A stretch of 64,000 bases of DNA from positions 434,001-498,000 of the forward strand of contig JAYKXP010000009.1 of assembly GCA_037176845.1 (NCBI GenBank). The letters run 5' to 3'. The translations under genes were made by a program, and so were the position numbers. Below, piece after piece: positions 1-12,505 of the stretch. The first letter of the stretch is position 1. The number at the start of each line of letters is the position of its first letter. The DNA comes from Paramarasmius palmivorus (Eukaryota > Basidiomycota > Agaricomycetes > Agaricales > Marasmiaceae). The notes below the pieces were generated by a model. That model ran no database searches. It worked only from the letters and a program-made list of their open reading frames with translations, and was not told the DNA's origin.

Positions 1-1336
1 CGGTGCGACTGCCAGGCACTCTCAGTGTAAACTCGAGCTAGTTTGTCAGTATTCCCCTCTATCTCCACCCGATGATCACATTAGACCAGGATGAATTGTG
101 CTCGCTGGGCGCCGTAGACAAGGTAAAAGGACCGCGGCAAAATAGAAACCCCATACGTTGATTTTCGCAAGGAAACGGACTTGGGTCGTCCGTGGCCGCT
201 ATCTCGATATCCTCGTGTAGAGTCGCACTACTGAGCTTCCCAATCGAATGTCACCCATTGGCCAGTGGCTTGCGTAAGGCACAAATAGTTGGAAAAATGC
301 TGTGAATCTCACTATGGAATCACCGACCCCCGCAGTCGCGCGCCCAAGTGCCGATTATTAGGAGGCTTTCTCTGCCCGCAGTTGTCTATCGCTAAGCATT
401 TCAATGCCTCGCGTGATTTTGAAGGTGCTGAAATACAAAATAGGGAGAATTATTGGTAAACACACAAGGGACGGGTGCACGGGTCAGCAGCATACAGGTC
501 ATATCCCCATTCTGAATAGCCATATTTTCCGAGCGAGTGTCGCGGCTCGCCACACATATCAAGGCCAGAAGTCAAAATGCCTCGACTTTTCTGGTAAGTA
601 GCTACTAGTTAATTATCAAAAGCGATTAACTTAGGAAAACAAAAGGATTAAATGGGGCTTAGGATAGTCGAGCTGTCTAGATCATCTTCATTGAAGGTAG
701 TATCCTCTAGAGAAACAAGTTAGCAGAGTAAGAGCTGGGGACTGGCTTAAGGGCCGCTTTGTCGTGGAGAATCATGAATGTGAATAGAATAGTGTGATAT
801 CAATAGTGCAGGTTAGTTGGTTGACTGATGAAGCAAAGCTACTGATGAGGGAGTCCCGAGGAAGGTAGAAAAAACCTATGCTTTGACAGCTACATGACCC
901 CAAGTAATTCTGACCTACCTTGGATAATTACGATGGTTTGTTTTGCTTCTTAAAAGTGGACGAAGAGCAGAGATAACAAGTCCCTGTACATGCCGCCGCC
1001 GGGCCGTCGGGATACTTTGAGCGCGGGAAAGAATCTCCCAAAATATTCCTCTTCGGACTTCCACATCCGATTCGCGAGGTAGCTCATACTCAGACTGTTC
1101 GCACTCCTGCCCGTATCCCTCGAAAAATGGTGAGTGTGTATAGTCATTTAGAGCCCTCCTGCTGAAAGAGAATCCAGAATTCGACTATGACGCAGTTGCG
1201 GGTGTCCATCATCTGATTACTCAGGTAAATCACAGAGTGAGGTGAACTGATTTTTGTCAAAACTCTAATTCTTGATGAAGAATTTTCTTAGTTCTCAACC
1301 ACGACCGGGGACTCGACCAAGTTCTTTCTTGCTTCC
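1..1336. other. Gene-poor stretch
   Basis: I see no supportable gene here. Open frames are short, unrelated to known families and lack plausible splice partners. The last part, just before position 1337, is presumably the promoter of the fucosyltransferase-like gene, but no clear TATA box stands out. Confidence 0.5.
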
Positions 1337-2928
1337 ATGCCCGGCCTACGCTCGACGAGACGCTTTCAATTTCTCGCACTCACGGTCGTCTGCTTTTTCG
1401 TCGTCATTTTCCTCACAACGTCCTCGAGTTATTCAGGCCCGACAGCGATTTTCAACGCCGTTCAAAAAGGTCTTGGCTTTGAACCGGATGCAGATCTGTA
1501 CGAAGGGAGTGTAGAGCCCGAGCGCCGACCACCAGAACCTCCAACTTGGGAGAGGTTGAGAAAGTGGGAAGACGAGCTGCCACAGCATAACCTAGAGTTA
1601 CCCTTCCCCGAAGGCAAGAACGGACGGTTTGTGCGGTTTTCGAATCAAGTCAAGCAGCTGGGTTGGAATAATGTCCTGAACGAAGTGTGCGTCATGAAGG
1701 AGCCTTTTCATTTCTGTGTTTCTTGACATGAATCTTTTTAGATTGATGAACGCACACCTTGCATACGTTTCGGGACGCGCCTACGTCTTTCAAGATTATT
1801 ACTGGAAAGAAGACTACTATGCATGGCCCGAATGGCAATTTCGAAGTAGACCACCGGTTACACCACTAAATGCCCTCATTGCTGGTCCCGCAGCCGGCGG
1901 TCCCTTTGAACCGAACGACCCTGCACCACGTTCTATTTCGGAACGTTTTTTCGACATCGTCTGCCCACCTTCCGAACGGAAGATCGTCCGAACTACAGAA
2001 GTGAAACCAGCAACATGGGGCAAACCGGGTATTGATGTCCTCGATGTTTGGGCCAAGGTACTCAAGGACGAACCTGCTAAATGCGTTGAGGTTATGGGCC
2101 CAGAAGAGTCGGGCGTGGATGACTTTCCACAGGTGTTCGATCTCTGGCTATGGGGATCCGACCGTGTTCTCTCCTTGTGGGAGACCTTTTCACAATCACC
2201 CGTTTCGAGACTATTCGATACATCCCCGGTAGTCAAGTCGGCCGTAGACGCAAACGAGTATCTCTTCTTCCCGAGAGGCCCCCGGCTACCCGTTGCTGGC
2301 GGTACAGGCGGCGGTTCAGCCTGGCCTAGAGACCCGTTTTCTCGTGTAATGGCCCTTCATATTCGCCGGGGAGATTTCAAGGAAGCTTGTGAAAGGTTGG
2401 CACATTACAACTCCACCTTCTACAGCTGGAATCTCCTTCCCGAGCTTCTGGATCCATTTACGGTACCGACTGATATGAAATGGGACTCTGGGGAGTTTAA
2501 GCAGGCGTATTTGGACCGATGTTATCCTGAGGCTGACGCAATCGTGCAAAAGGTCCGGGAGGTCAGAGACGCGTACAAACGGTCCCTACCCAAGGGTTCC
2601 AATGTGATATTGGATACTATGTACCTCCTCACAAACGCCAAGGGTGACTGGTTGGCCGACATGAAGAAGCAGCTGGCAGACGATGGGTGGCACACGATCG
2701 TAACGAGTAAGGATCTAGTGCTCAATGCTGAGCAGACGGATGTGAACATGGCGATCGATATGGACTTGGCTAGAAGGGCAGCGGTGTTCATCGGCAATGG
2801 GGTACGTGGTGCCGTCTTATTGTTGGAATGGATACTGATGTATATTGCAGTGGTCATCCTTCACTAGCAATATTATCCACCGACGGCTAGTAGATGGAAA
2901 GACGCCCGCTAGCACACGTTTCTGGTAG
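1337..2928 (+). CDS. O-fucosyltransferase-like type II membrane protein
   Basis: Likely a Golgi or ER glycosyltransferase of the GDP-fucose protein O-fucosyltransferase-like superfamily, using a nucleotide sugar. Three exons join in frame: 1337-1686, 1742-2801 and 2851-2928 (introns of 55 and 49 nt), giving about 495 residues. A hydrophobic segment at residues 11-29 fits a signal anchor. The motif HIRRGDF near residue 323 matches the family's conserved HxRRGDF loop. The region LGWNNVLNEV before the first intron and GNGWSSFTSNIIHRRL at the C-terminus are typical of the fungal branch. The ATG at 1337 was chosen because it places the membrane anchor directly at the N-terminus. A paralogue with the same intron positions lies inverted at 7725-9453. 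The acceptor substrate cannot be told from sequence. Confidence 0.85.
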
Positions 2929-3083
2929 GATATCCATATACGATACAACCTGGATCTTGGGCGGATTTAGCAGACAAATTTGCTGTTACTTTGATGGCCA
3001 TTATAGAGGATACAGTATCTACATTACATTGGACATTCTTCGCAGCCCGTAGAGGTATATATCATTACAATCTAGATACCCAC

Positions 3084-4191
3084 TTATAATTGCCTGACAT
3101 CTCTTCCCAGCCAACCCGAGAGCATATCCAAAATCTCGCGTACCTTGCCATCTCGTTCCTGCGAGTTGGCAGTAGCCCTTCCTATCACACTCAACTGCTT
3201 CTTATGCTTCATCACTTCGATTTTGCCAGCAAAGTGGCTCAGGAACTTGCGGAACATCCCCTCGATGGGTAACATCTGCCCACTGTTATCGGTAACACAC
3301 CAGAATCCTGCCTGCGAGTGTTCGATGAGGACTCGTAAGGCCTCGAGATGCTCGACAGAGTACAGTTCGTGGACGATGACGGAGATGCACACGCAGATCT
3401 GCGTTTTAGGATATAAATCGTGGGCAAACATGTCGCCAATGAAACTGGTGATGCTAATCGCTGATGCTAGCAACTCAGTCGACGGTGGGTGGAGGTATGA
3501 GATAGCCGTTTGGTTGATCTATTGAGCGAAACGTCAGACACGAAACGAATTCGCACACAGGAAAACACACCTCAGTACACCAGCTATTCCTAAACAGCTC
3601 CATGACGGTTGTTTGTAGGCTACCAAGGAAGCAGCTCGCGGTCTCCTGCCCCAAAATGCTCGCGAAACAGAGGTATAGCTCCCTTGCAAAAGGAGCTAAG
3701 GCGTCTCGATTGGCACCTGAAGTAGGACTGGAGACTTTCCAGCAAAGCTGCCTAGCCAATTCAGCCAACTCTTCGGCATTCCATTGCGCTCCTACGACGA
3801 GTTCGGTGGCGTATGAAGAAAGAATAGGTAATGTGGGTCTTTGATGGATACAAGCAGCGTTTAAGACTGCCTCCCACGACGGGATCACCTCAAGAGGCGA
3901 TTCTAGGTCTAGATCTGGGGAAGTCTGGGATTGTGGGACGAAGGGTTGCGCGGTAGGGTCGAGGTCGCTCGGGCTACCGAATATGGCGTCGTAGATGTCC
4001 GGCTGATCAAGTATATCGGCGATGCATGCCAGGATATTAGGAGGAATGTCGGATTCGGTTACTGGCGATTGTTCAAAGACCAGTTTGTCGGTGAGAAAGA
4101 TGGAGCGAATTTGGTCATCATCGAGAAATAGGGTGCTAGTAGTGCTCAGAGGAGACTCAGGGATATCGTTAACGTTGGGTGAAGCGTGCAT
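3084..4191 (-). CDS. Hypothetical protein, two exons
   Basis: I do not recognise this protein. Two exons, 4191-3571 and 3518-3084, join in frame across a 52-nt GT-AG intron. The first exon starts with MHASPNVND, has an acidic, Ser/Pro-rich N-terminus, and then a helical part rich in Leu, Ala and Glu. The second exon continues with a mixed hydrophobic segment (SAISITSFIGDMF; CVCISVIVHELYSVEHLEAL) that looks globular and folded. No signal peptide or clear membrane segment is present. The ATG at 4191 is the first Met of the open frame. It lies between the fucosyltransferase-like gene and the kinase gene on the opposite strand to both. The acidic N-terminus could suit a regulatory protein, but that is speculation. 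Confidence 0.6.
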
Positions 4192-4209
4192 TGTCGTGAT
4201 ACCGGTCAA

Positions 4210-5019
4210 CGGTGGATAGAAGCCTCGTTATCTGAAGAAAGGAAGGGGATGAGTACGAAGAAGGCGAAAGAAGCTCTTATATAGCTTACGATAAGACACA
4301 TACGGACAATTGCTCCGTGATGCTGGCGACAAATACAATGGATACCCCTCGTGGCATAACTACACACAATTGAAGATCACCTGCATCAAGGGATGACATA
4401 AAGTTAACCTGAAGAACGCAACAGTTACAGCACAAAACAATAACGCACCGAACAAAGCATAGACAAAGTGATTATTGTGGGGAGGCAGTCAAGGGTTGGC
4501 CCAAAAGAAACAATAGCAGCTGCAGGAAGAGTGCAGGCTATCGCCGTCGGAAACTTGCGGGGAAGTCGAAGCTCAGCTCAGTGGGAAAGTATTACACTGC
4601 TGCCAAAGTTCCCCAGCGGTGCTCAATACCTGTGATACCAATATGATACTAGAACACAAAGCCAGGGACGAATATCATCCAGGTTGTCCGACAGTCGCCA
4701 TCGAAGGATTCGGAATGTTCGACTGTCGAGGATACGAATTGGCTGGCCCATGTTCCTCCGGGCTTGACAGTATCCTAAAACCCCCAGTAGATGGTCCAGG
4801 ATAAAATGTGCAAATATTGTCAAAATTGTCGCGGTAGATTGCTGCGTTGAATGGTGAAAACTGCTGGACTTGGTGGTCCGTGCGCAAAGGTCGTGAGAAA
4901 ACCCTACCAGTGTCATCTTCTCTTTTCACGTAAACAGCATGCGTTAGGGTTATCAGTATTTACCAGGTAATTCGCTCTCCTTGAGGCTTGAACTTGAATG
5001 CCCATCAATTCTTACCATT
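4210..5019. other. Divergent intergenic region
   Basis: This stretch separates the minus-strand gene starting at 4191 from the plus-strand kinase gene starting at 5020, so it should hold both promoters. A TATATAGC-like segment near 4277-4284 could serve the minus-strand gene. Short open frames at 4619-4929 have no recognisable content. Confidence 0.4.
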
Positions 5020-7560
5020 ATGAATACTCCACAGTATATCCCTCCCTTTGTTTGGAGGCTTTGGCACCCTGATGGGTAAGTACGTCAATTAACGCTCCCA
5101 AAGCTCTATGCTAACGTTGACATGCGTGCTTGAGGACTCAGATCAGCCCGACGACGTCAAACAAACCTTCGCTATACGAATATGAAATATATTCCTCGGA
5201 GGTCCTCAAAGGCTCCCTATTATCTATAGAAAGTCAATCCATATTCCAGGACTTCGACGTACCATGCTGGCTATTCCCCGCCGTTAGTGCTGCACTCCAC
5301 GAGGCCGAAACAGCATTTTATCGCCTAGAAGGGCACGCTGAAGCTGTTGTGAACAGCCTTCTCGAATCCCTCGAAGTCCCTTGTGTCTCCAATACACCAA
5401 ATGCCGTGACAATGAATCATCAAGACCTTTACACAATCACTAAATATTTCTCCTTCCTTCGGTTTCGCAATAGCTCCACGTATAGGTCAATCGTGGAACA
5501 CTTGATGGATGTTGCCGATCCATCGACAACCCCTTCCTCACGTCCGCGCATATCCCGGAAGAAGAGCGATGGACCATGCCGCCGTTACAAACGCGTTGAG
5601 CCTCAATATCGCATGTTTCTGCAACAGCTTCGCTATCAGTCGTTGTTACAGACCTTTGTCGCGTTTTTCAACGCTGACTCCAGCGAAATCGAACGGATGA
5701 CGATGTATAGCGGCATCAAGGTTCCTCTCGCAGAAACGGACACTCACGTAAAGAGGAATTGGGAGGACCCTTGGCTAAATGTGTTTAGACGCCAGTGTTG
5801 GGACTTCTGTCGAACCGCAGAACTGTGCGTAGGTGTTGTTTCAGGTGACGGGCAACAATTTATTTTGCCTGACACCTGCTTTGGCTGTCTGGATGGCAGC
5901 TTTGGAAGCTGTATAGGTGATGACAATGATCTGTAAGTCACCTTACCTTGTGCGCTCCCGTTGCGATCGTTGACCTGACCTGTACTGCCGGTACCAGGAA
6001 GTCCGAACCTACGGATTCATTCTTCCCCATCCACCAAAATGTGGCGTTATACATCCTACATGGTGGCCCCAAAGCCCGCCCTACTAAAGCCGCGCCCCGC
6101 GCTTGTGTTGAGATCACGCAGGAGCTTCCTCTTGACGTTTACTTTCGGAATGCGATGACTCTTTCCTCGGTTCCATTTGATGCAGGACGCATTCATCAAA
6201 GCTACGTCGCTTTCGAAGACACCACCCAACTACCTGATGAAGGGTATAATGAATATATCTACAGTCCGAGGATCTACTTTTCTTCTCTATCGTCTATGCT
6301 TGAGTCAATATCTCATTACGATTTCATACGCCACCACTTCCAAACCCACAACTTGGTGGACTACAACAGGTTGAAGCAGCTATGCAGACAAGAGCTGGAC
6401 ATCGGGGTTTCCACGAAAAAGCTACCGGTTAAGGGAAACTTGAAATTGTTGGATCTCACTGACGAGGTGAAGTTCACGTCAATCAAGTTTCCTGTTGCTG
6501 GCGGAACATACAGCGATGTAGGCCAGGGAGTGTGGTGGGATTCGGTCGAAAAGAAAGAAAAAACAGTAAGCGTCAATGTATTCCTTGCTGGTATTGTTTT
6601 CCCTAAGGTGTATACTCTCAGGTCGCGATCAAATATCTCCGTCAGGTCCTTTTCTCAAATGCGCAGGGCAAATTCCTACAGGTTTGTTCTTAGGCTTTCA
6701 TCTTTTGATATTACCTAACTGAGGACATATATTCTAGCGGCTGCAGACTGAAATCCTAACTTGGCATCAAGTTGCTCACCGGAACGTTGCGCCTCTGTAT
6801 GGTTTGGTGCAAGATCTCCGAGGCATCGGAATGGTTTCGCTGTGGTACGACAATGGTACTTTATGCCAATACATCAAAGACAGACCTCATGTGGACAGGC
6901 TCTCATTAGTATGTTCTTACTTTCTTTATCACCAGGTATTAACATCTTACACGTACTCTCCAGATTGTCCAGATTGCGCGAGGCCTTTCGTATCTCCATA
7001 ACTTTTCGCCCTCGATAATTCATGGTGATTTAAAGGCGGTGTGTAGCACTTGAGTTATGGGAAGTGTCAACCCTGACGTATAAGTCCTCTCATGGCAGAG
7101 TAACATACTCGTCGATTCCGAGGGTCAAGCAGTAATCACAGACTTTGGATTGTCCAAAGTCAAAGATCCTCCACGGGATTTCAGGTGCACTGACCCGACG
7201 CAGCTAACACCATCATTCTTCACCGGCTCAACTCGATGGATGGCACCAGAACTATTTAAAACAGACACCAACAGTATTGGGATGACCACAGCCAGTGACG
7301 TGTACGCATTCGCAAATGTGTGTCTGGAAGTTGTCACTGGTCGTGTACCATACGCTCACCATTGGCTCGACGCACCGGTCATGATGGAGATTATTCGAGG
7401 TGCTAGACCTTACCGTGGTGTGCTTTCAGTGTCGGGTATAACTCACACTTTGAAAGAAGATGAGTTTGAAGCAATCTTTGAAGCTTGTTGGGAGTACGCT
7501 CCCGGTCAAAGACCAACGATGAAGGAGGTGCTAAGGATGATGAATGGGCTCCTCGTGTAG
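5020..7560 (+). CDS. Protein kinase with long N-terminal region (TKL-like)
   Basis: A cytosolic Ser/Thr or dual-specificity kinase. Seven exons join in frame: 5020-5075, 5135-5932, 5998-6565, 6622-6681, 6738-6908, 6964-7038 and 7099-7560, giving about 729 residues. Residues 1-440 are an unrecognised helical region. The kinase domain fills the rest: a weak glycine loop near 448-460 (GGTYSDVGQG), the ATP-binding lysine in TVAIK (K478), a catalytic loop written HGDLKASN (about 571-578), DFG at about 591-593, and GSTRWMAPE as activation-segment end. HGD in place of HRD is common in fungal TKL-like kinases and still supplies the catalytic Asp, so activity is expected. The domain architecture is typical of the expanded kinase families of Agaricomycetes. 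The first exon (19 residues) is the least certain part. Confidence 0.85.
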
Positions 7561-7724
7561 TTGATACCCCATGTAGGGATCCGTGTTGTATACAACACCC
7601 CCAGTCGTCCGTGCTTATACCTGAATCCTGATAGTTCACTGTACACGGAACACAATAATAATACAATAACCAAGCAAGCAATCCACATCCCATACACATA
7701 CAGCCCAGGAAGCGAGGAGGTATA

Positions 7725-9453
7725 TCACCAAAACCGAATCGTCTTTGGGTCATGCCCCGACACAAGTCGCTGGTGCACGATATTTGAGGTAAAAGACGAC
7801 CACTACACAATAAGTTAAACAAGTCAACCAAGAATGATCAAACTAGGACACATACCCCATTCCCAATGAATCCGGCGGCCCTTCGCGCAATCTCCATGTC
7901 TATGGCACCTTCAAGATCCCTCTGGAGAACGTCGAGCTCCAAATCTTTGCTGGTGACAATATGAGTCCACCCCTGCTCGGCGAAAGCGTCCTGGAGTGGT
8001 TTCAACTGCGTCGGGGATGAGTTGGTGAGGATGTAAAGCGTGCGAAGGGGTTGCCTGCCACCCCATGTATCCTTCACTCTTTTGACCTTGGCAGCGATTG
8101 CATCGACACTAGGGAGACATCGTTCCAAATAGGTATCAATGTTTTCCTTCGTATTCTTTCCGTACACATATTCGTCTGGGTTATCGGCTCTGGGAACACC
8201 CCCAGGCGGCGGGATAAATATATCCTCCTTTGGCAAAGAAGGCAGAAGATTCCAGGAGTAGAATGTGAGGTTGTAAGCGCCAAGGAGGTTGACGCAAGCG
8301 TCTGAGAAGTCTCCTAGGCGGACATGAATGGCTAGTGTGTTGGCAAGGGGATCGTGTTGAGTATTTCCAAGTCGTTGCAATTGGACCTGTGAGGTTTCAC
8401 GTCCATCACGTTCCCTGGACTGGAACAAATAGAGGTTCCTGTCTACACCTGACTTGACAAGCGGTGACGCGCTCAAAAGCCGCGAAGCAGCCGACTTTGA
8501 GAATGAATCCCATAAAGGTAGTACTTTATGGGTAGCGAACATTCGGACGTCAAAGGTTTGGGGGTAGTTATCTTCGTTACGGGGTGCCGGGATGACTTCA
8601 ATACATCTTTCGGGACTGTTGATCAACAGGTCCTTCCAGTATTCAAAAATAGCGTCACCCCACGGAGACTCCCAGTTTTCCTGTTGGTTGTTCCCGATAG
8701 GACCTCCGGCGTAGCCGTATGGGGACTCTGTGAGGGATTGTGGAGAAGGTTTGGGAATGAAGGGTTTGACGTCGCGAGTGCTGATGATTTTTCGTTCGTG
8801 TGGTGGACAGACGATCTCCCAGTATCTATCTGACACTGAACGTGGTGCAGGATCGTGAGCTTCCCATGGACCGCCAGCAGACGGTCCTGAGATGAGGGCG
8901 TTTAAGGGTGTCTGAGGGTACCGACGGTTTCGTGTGAGGGTTATAGCTGGTATACGCCAAGGATGATAGTCAGGTTTCCATAGGTAATCTTGAAAAACAT
9001 ATGCTCGTTTCGATTCGTGAGCCAGATGCGTGTTCATTAGGCTAATTAATATACAGAAGTTTGTCAGTGAATAGTCTCAAAGAGGTAAATCCTGTACTAC
9101 ACCTCGTTCAGGACATTATTCCAGCCCAACATTCCTATCTGGTTCGTAAACTTGACATATCTCCCCGTCTTGCCTTCTGGGAACGATAAATCCAAGTTGT
9201 GTTGGGGTAAATTGTCCTCCCAGGCATAAATCTTGCTATAATCCGGCGGTGTGCTGGTAAGCTTTCCTCCTCTCCAAAACAAGAATGATTTTGGATAAAT
9301 GTAGAGCCTATTGCCAGTAATCCACAAGAGAAAAAATAACGAGCATATTGCTGAGACTGTCACGACCAAAATACGACGAGCAAGGCGAAGCCGGGGATGC
9401 TGGTCGGAATGAGCGAGTAATTTTCGTACCCCGTATGAGGACGTAAGGAGCAT
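7725..9453 (-). CDS. O-fucosyltransferase-like type II membrane protein (paralogue)
   Basis: Paralogue of the gene at 1337-2928, on the opposite strand. Three exons, 9453-9101, 9041-7856 and 7802-7725, join in frame to about 538 residues. The intron positions match the paralogue (after NNVLNEV and after GNG), and the last exon is exactly 78 nt in both. A membrane anchor lies at about residues 27-46. The nucleotide-sugar loop reads HVRLGDF, so the first of the two family arginines (RRGD) is kept and the second is replaced by Leu. The C-terminus WSSFTSNIVHQRL matches the paralogue. The change in the loop could alter activity or donor use; this is inference. Confidence 0.83.
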
Positions 9454-9948
9454 GGGGAAGACAGAAACGAGATAGAAACGAGGTTACTAGGCTGTTCACA
9501 TTTATACAGGGTCCTGATTCACTGGGAATGACGAAAGCGGTGCCCCGGAAAGCGCGCGGGGAGAAAGTTTCGGTTTCGAATTCGGTCTTGCCGTCGGGAT
9601 TTCTTTACAAGGATATTTGAGCGAGTCCTGGTACAGATCTATATATCAATTCTCATAAAGTATCAGTATCAGTATCAGTGACAACCCGCAGCTGCCAGCA
9701 TGCCACAGGTCGCAACGTTTAACGCTCGAGATCGAAAAGAAAACAAGGTTTGATCAACAGAGTCGATTGCGGCAGTACCTAGTAGTACACGAATGCAGGG
9801 AATAGTAAAAACACAGTATAACTTAACCAGCCAGTCGAGTAGAAGAATGAGTATAAATACAACGAGAATTGACGTCCTGTTGCCGGCGCAGCACATCATG
9901 ACGGATGTCTATCTCTCGAAAAGGAGCGGGTAGCCAATGGATAGTAGA
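9454..9948. other. Intergenic region
   Basis: No gene is supportable. It holds the upstream region of the minus-strand fucosyltransferase-like gene and the downstream region of the next minus-strand gene. A short run of TATCAG repeats lies at 9660-9678. Confidence 0.4.
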
Positions 9949-11002
9949 CTACGTTTCCTCCTTGGTCTCCCCACTGAGATGTGGATCAATCGCACCGCTT
10001 CCTGCCGGTGCCGGAGAACCTGTACCAACACCAGCTTGGGCAGCGGCAGCGGCAGCCTGAGCCTGAAACGGTGTTGGTGCTAAAATCGAGCGGTGAAATC
10101 TTGCTCGAAAGTCGGGTGTAGCAACTGCTGCAATTACGGCTGCAGCAGTTTCCGAAGGTGATGTTCCAGTAGCTGTTAAAGACGGGAATTGATTTGGGCC
10201 ATTGCTGGATGTAGATGCTGTTGATGTCGTTGCGGTAGAGTTAGACGTTGACTGATCGTAATGATTCTGGGTATCGAAAGGTTGTCGACGCTAAAGACAA
10301 AGGGTGAATTAGGGTCCCGATAAAGACATCAAGACAAACCTGTCTGTCCCACTGGTCCCAGGCTTCTGCAATAACCGGCTCTAGGGAAGCGAGCTCCTCG
10401 TTGGTCATTTGGAGAGTATCCAAAAGATGCTGTTTCAGTAGGGGTGCGCAGGAGAATGACAGCAATAACGTGGTGGCGAACATTTGACCGCCATGTCCAT
10501 GAGGTGCACGAGGAAAAGCAGGTTCGCCTGTCTGAGGATCGACACCATTCGGAGGTGGAGGTTGCTGCATATCTCCTAGCTGATAACCTTCGGGATATTG
10601 GAGTCCATCAACCCCAACCTCGTTGCCCATGTCCATTCCTAGCTCCTGCATCTTCCTCTGCTTAACCAAAGCACGGTGCTTTCTTTGTCGTTCCCTAGCA
10701 GCCGCACGAACTCTTTCTCGTCTGGCTGCCTCTTCAGGAGTCATGTCCTCATACTCAACGCCTTGCATGTCATCCGGAGATTCTCCCGTATTGAGCTGGT
10801 GATGGTCCTGCTGGTACTCCCTTGCAGGCGGGGGTACCACAATACCGAGGTGAGCATTCCTATCGCGTTCTCGTTTTCTTCGTTGACGTTCTGCAGCCTT
10901 TTCCCGTTTAATCCTCTGACTGGGAGTTTCATTCTCGTATTTGCGCTTGCGATTGGAAGGGGTCGACAAGGTGGAAGGGGTCTGAATGGTAGCCGAATCC
11001 AT
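9949..11002 (-). CDS. Basic-region nuclear protein (bZIP-like, no clear zipper)
   Basis: Two exons, 11002-10340 and 10290-9949, join in frame over a 49-nt intron to about 334 residues. Two strongly basic helices are visible: RIKREKAAERQRRKRERDR near residues 29-47, and EAARRERVRAAARERQRKHR near residues 90-110. The spacing of Arg and Asn is like a bZIP basic region, but I see no heptad leucine zipper after either, so a transcription-factor role is plausible rather than shown. A short acidic helix follows (TNEELASLEPVIAEAWDQWD). The C-terminus is low in complexity: Ser/Thr-rich, then an alanine run, ending LSGETKEET. No signal or membrane segment. Probably nuclear. Confidence 0.7.
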
Positions 11003-11145
11003 TTATTAAGCCTCTACTCCGTGGTATGTAACGGTGTGACGGGGCTCGTCGGTTTTCGACTGATTTCGAGTGACAATTTCTGGATCGTGACGGGTGGTGA
11101 CGGTGACTGGTTGAGGAACGGACCGTGAGAAGAGAAATTTGATAT

Positions 11146-11560
11146 CCCTTTGTCAACCGCCACCACTTTCCGAGAGATTGCAACTCTCAGATCTCAATCA
11201 CGTTGGATGGAGACAAGCAAGGACCGATATCAAGGATACGGGATCGCTCCTATAGTCTTTATGGACTGCGCCTTGTTCATTGGAAACTTCCCTCAAGCTC
11301 TCAGGACCTGTCTGTCATGTTGTACCTCAGGTTTTTGCATGCACTTTGTCAGGCTAAAACTATTGGCTCCGTATCTCTTTTGTATGAGTCGCCGCTATAG
11401 TCAACTACAGAACCACCTCACCGAAAAAACATGTCGCCAAACTGTCTGAGCGCTCCAGGTACAGCATTCTGAACACCATAACTGGCTTACACATCGGAAG
11501 AGATGATCACGTCGACGAGAGCTAGTACCATTGACGACTCAAATCTTCCACCACAAATCG
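11146..11560 (+). pseudogene. Decayed copy of the lectin gene 5' region
   Basis: This stretch is clearly similar to 16,807-17,175, which holds the upstream region and first codons of the ricin-B lectin gene at 17104. Shared blocks include GATATCAAGGATACGGGATC against GATATCAGGGATATGGAACG, CTTGTTCATTGGAAACTTCC, TTTTGCATGCACTTTGTCAG, and the start of the coding part (ACTGGCTTACACATCG). In this copy the start codon context and the reading frame are broken by stops soon after, and the rest of the gene is absent. It is best read as a partial duplication that decayed. Confidence 0.65.
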
Positions 11561-12505
11561 ATCCCTACGGCACCACACAGGCTTCTTCAATTTCCAGCAC
11601 GAGAAACGACCCGAGGAATAATGCAGATGACTGACAGGAGAGCCAACAAAAGGGCCTTGTCAGATTAGGTGCGTCTCGTAAGTCCGAAAATTGGTGAATC
11701 CACTAAGACCACCTTCAACACCTTCTAGAGGACCGCGTGCCTCTAAATCATCCGAAACCCCCGATCTCGTATGTAGTCCTGCAACTCCCAGCGACCCTGA
11801 AACAATCAATCTCCTCCGGTACATAGCCTGCTGATTTTATCCCAGCCGGCCGTCAACTGCGCCCAGGTCGCTTTGCTGGAGGAATCACTCAACAGAGTTA
11901 CGGAGTCGCATCTTGGTCCCGGAGGCGGCGAGAGGGGCCTGAGTTTCCTCCTCGTTCGACAATTGATATCCCCAACATGTCAAATCCTCTTGAATGCTTG
12001 GACTGAAGAACTCTTTCGGACTCCTCAACCTAACCAGGACAATAAATCCTTTTGATTCCCGGTTACCGGCTCACCCAGTGTTGCATATTGCGGTATCAAC
12101 AAAATGATGGTACATTGGTAGTTTTACTGTACTGTAAAGTACATTGTGCCAAGAAAGATAGATGAGGCGTCGTCAAGTAAACAGCCGTCGGAGTAAACTC
12201 AAAAGGGCTGGGACAAAGTCAAAAGGACGAGAGAACAGGAAAAAGACGAGAAAAAAGTAAAAGTGATAAAAGTACACCCGACCGTTTTGCGGATGATTTA
12301 CATTTATCGTAAAATTGCCTAAAAACCACGGTCATGTAGAAGAGATAATGGTTCAGCAACCAGGTGAATAGGTAACTGTGTGGTGCGTGCAAGAAAAGGT
12401 GAAGTGAAAGTGAGAACTTAAGAAGTACAAAGCGGGAATGGAATAAAACGGACTGAAATAATGTCCGGGACTCTTGGCCGCTCGAAAACGATGTTGGGCT
12501 TCACT
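11561..12505. other. Gene-poor stretch
   Basis: No gene is supportable. The part after about 12,100 is AT- and purine-rich and lies downstream of the minus-strand DUF3472-type gene, so it probably includes its 3' untranslated region and transcription end. Confidence 0.4.

Noticed and set aside
1817..2236. Open frame on the minus strand inside the first fucosyltransferase-like gene
   Set aside because: Shadow of the coding strand; amino acid content is that of reverse-complemented coding sequence.
8528..8833. Open frame on the plus strand inside the second fucosyltransferase-like gene
   Set aside because: It is antisense to a well-supported exon with conserved family motifs and shows no motif of its own.
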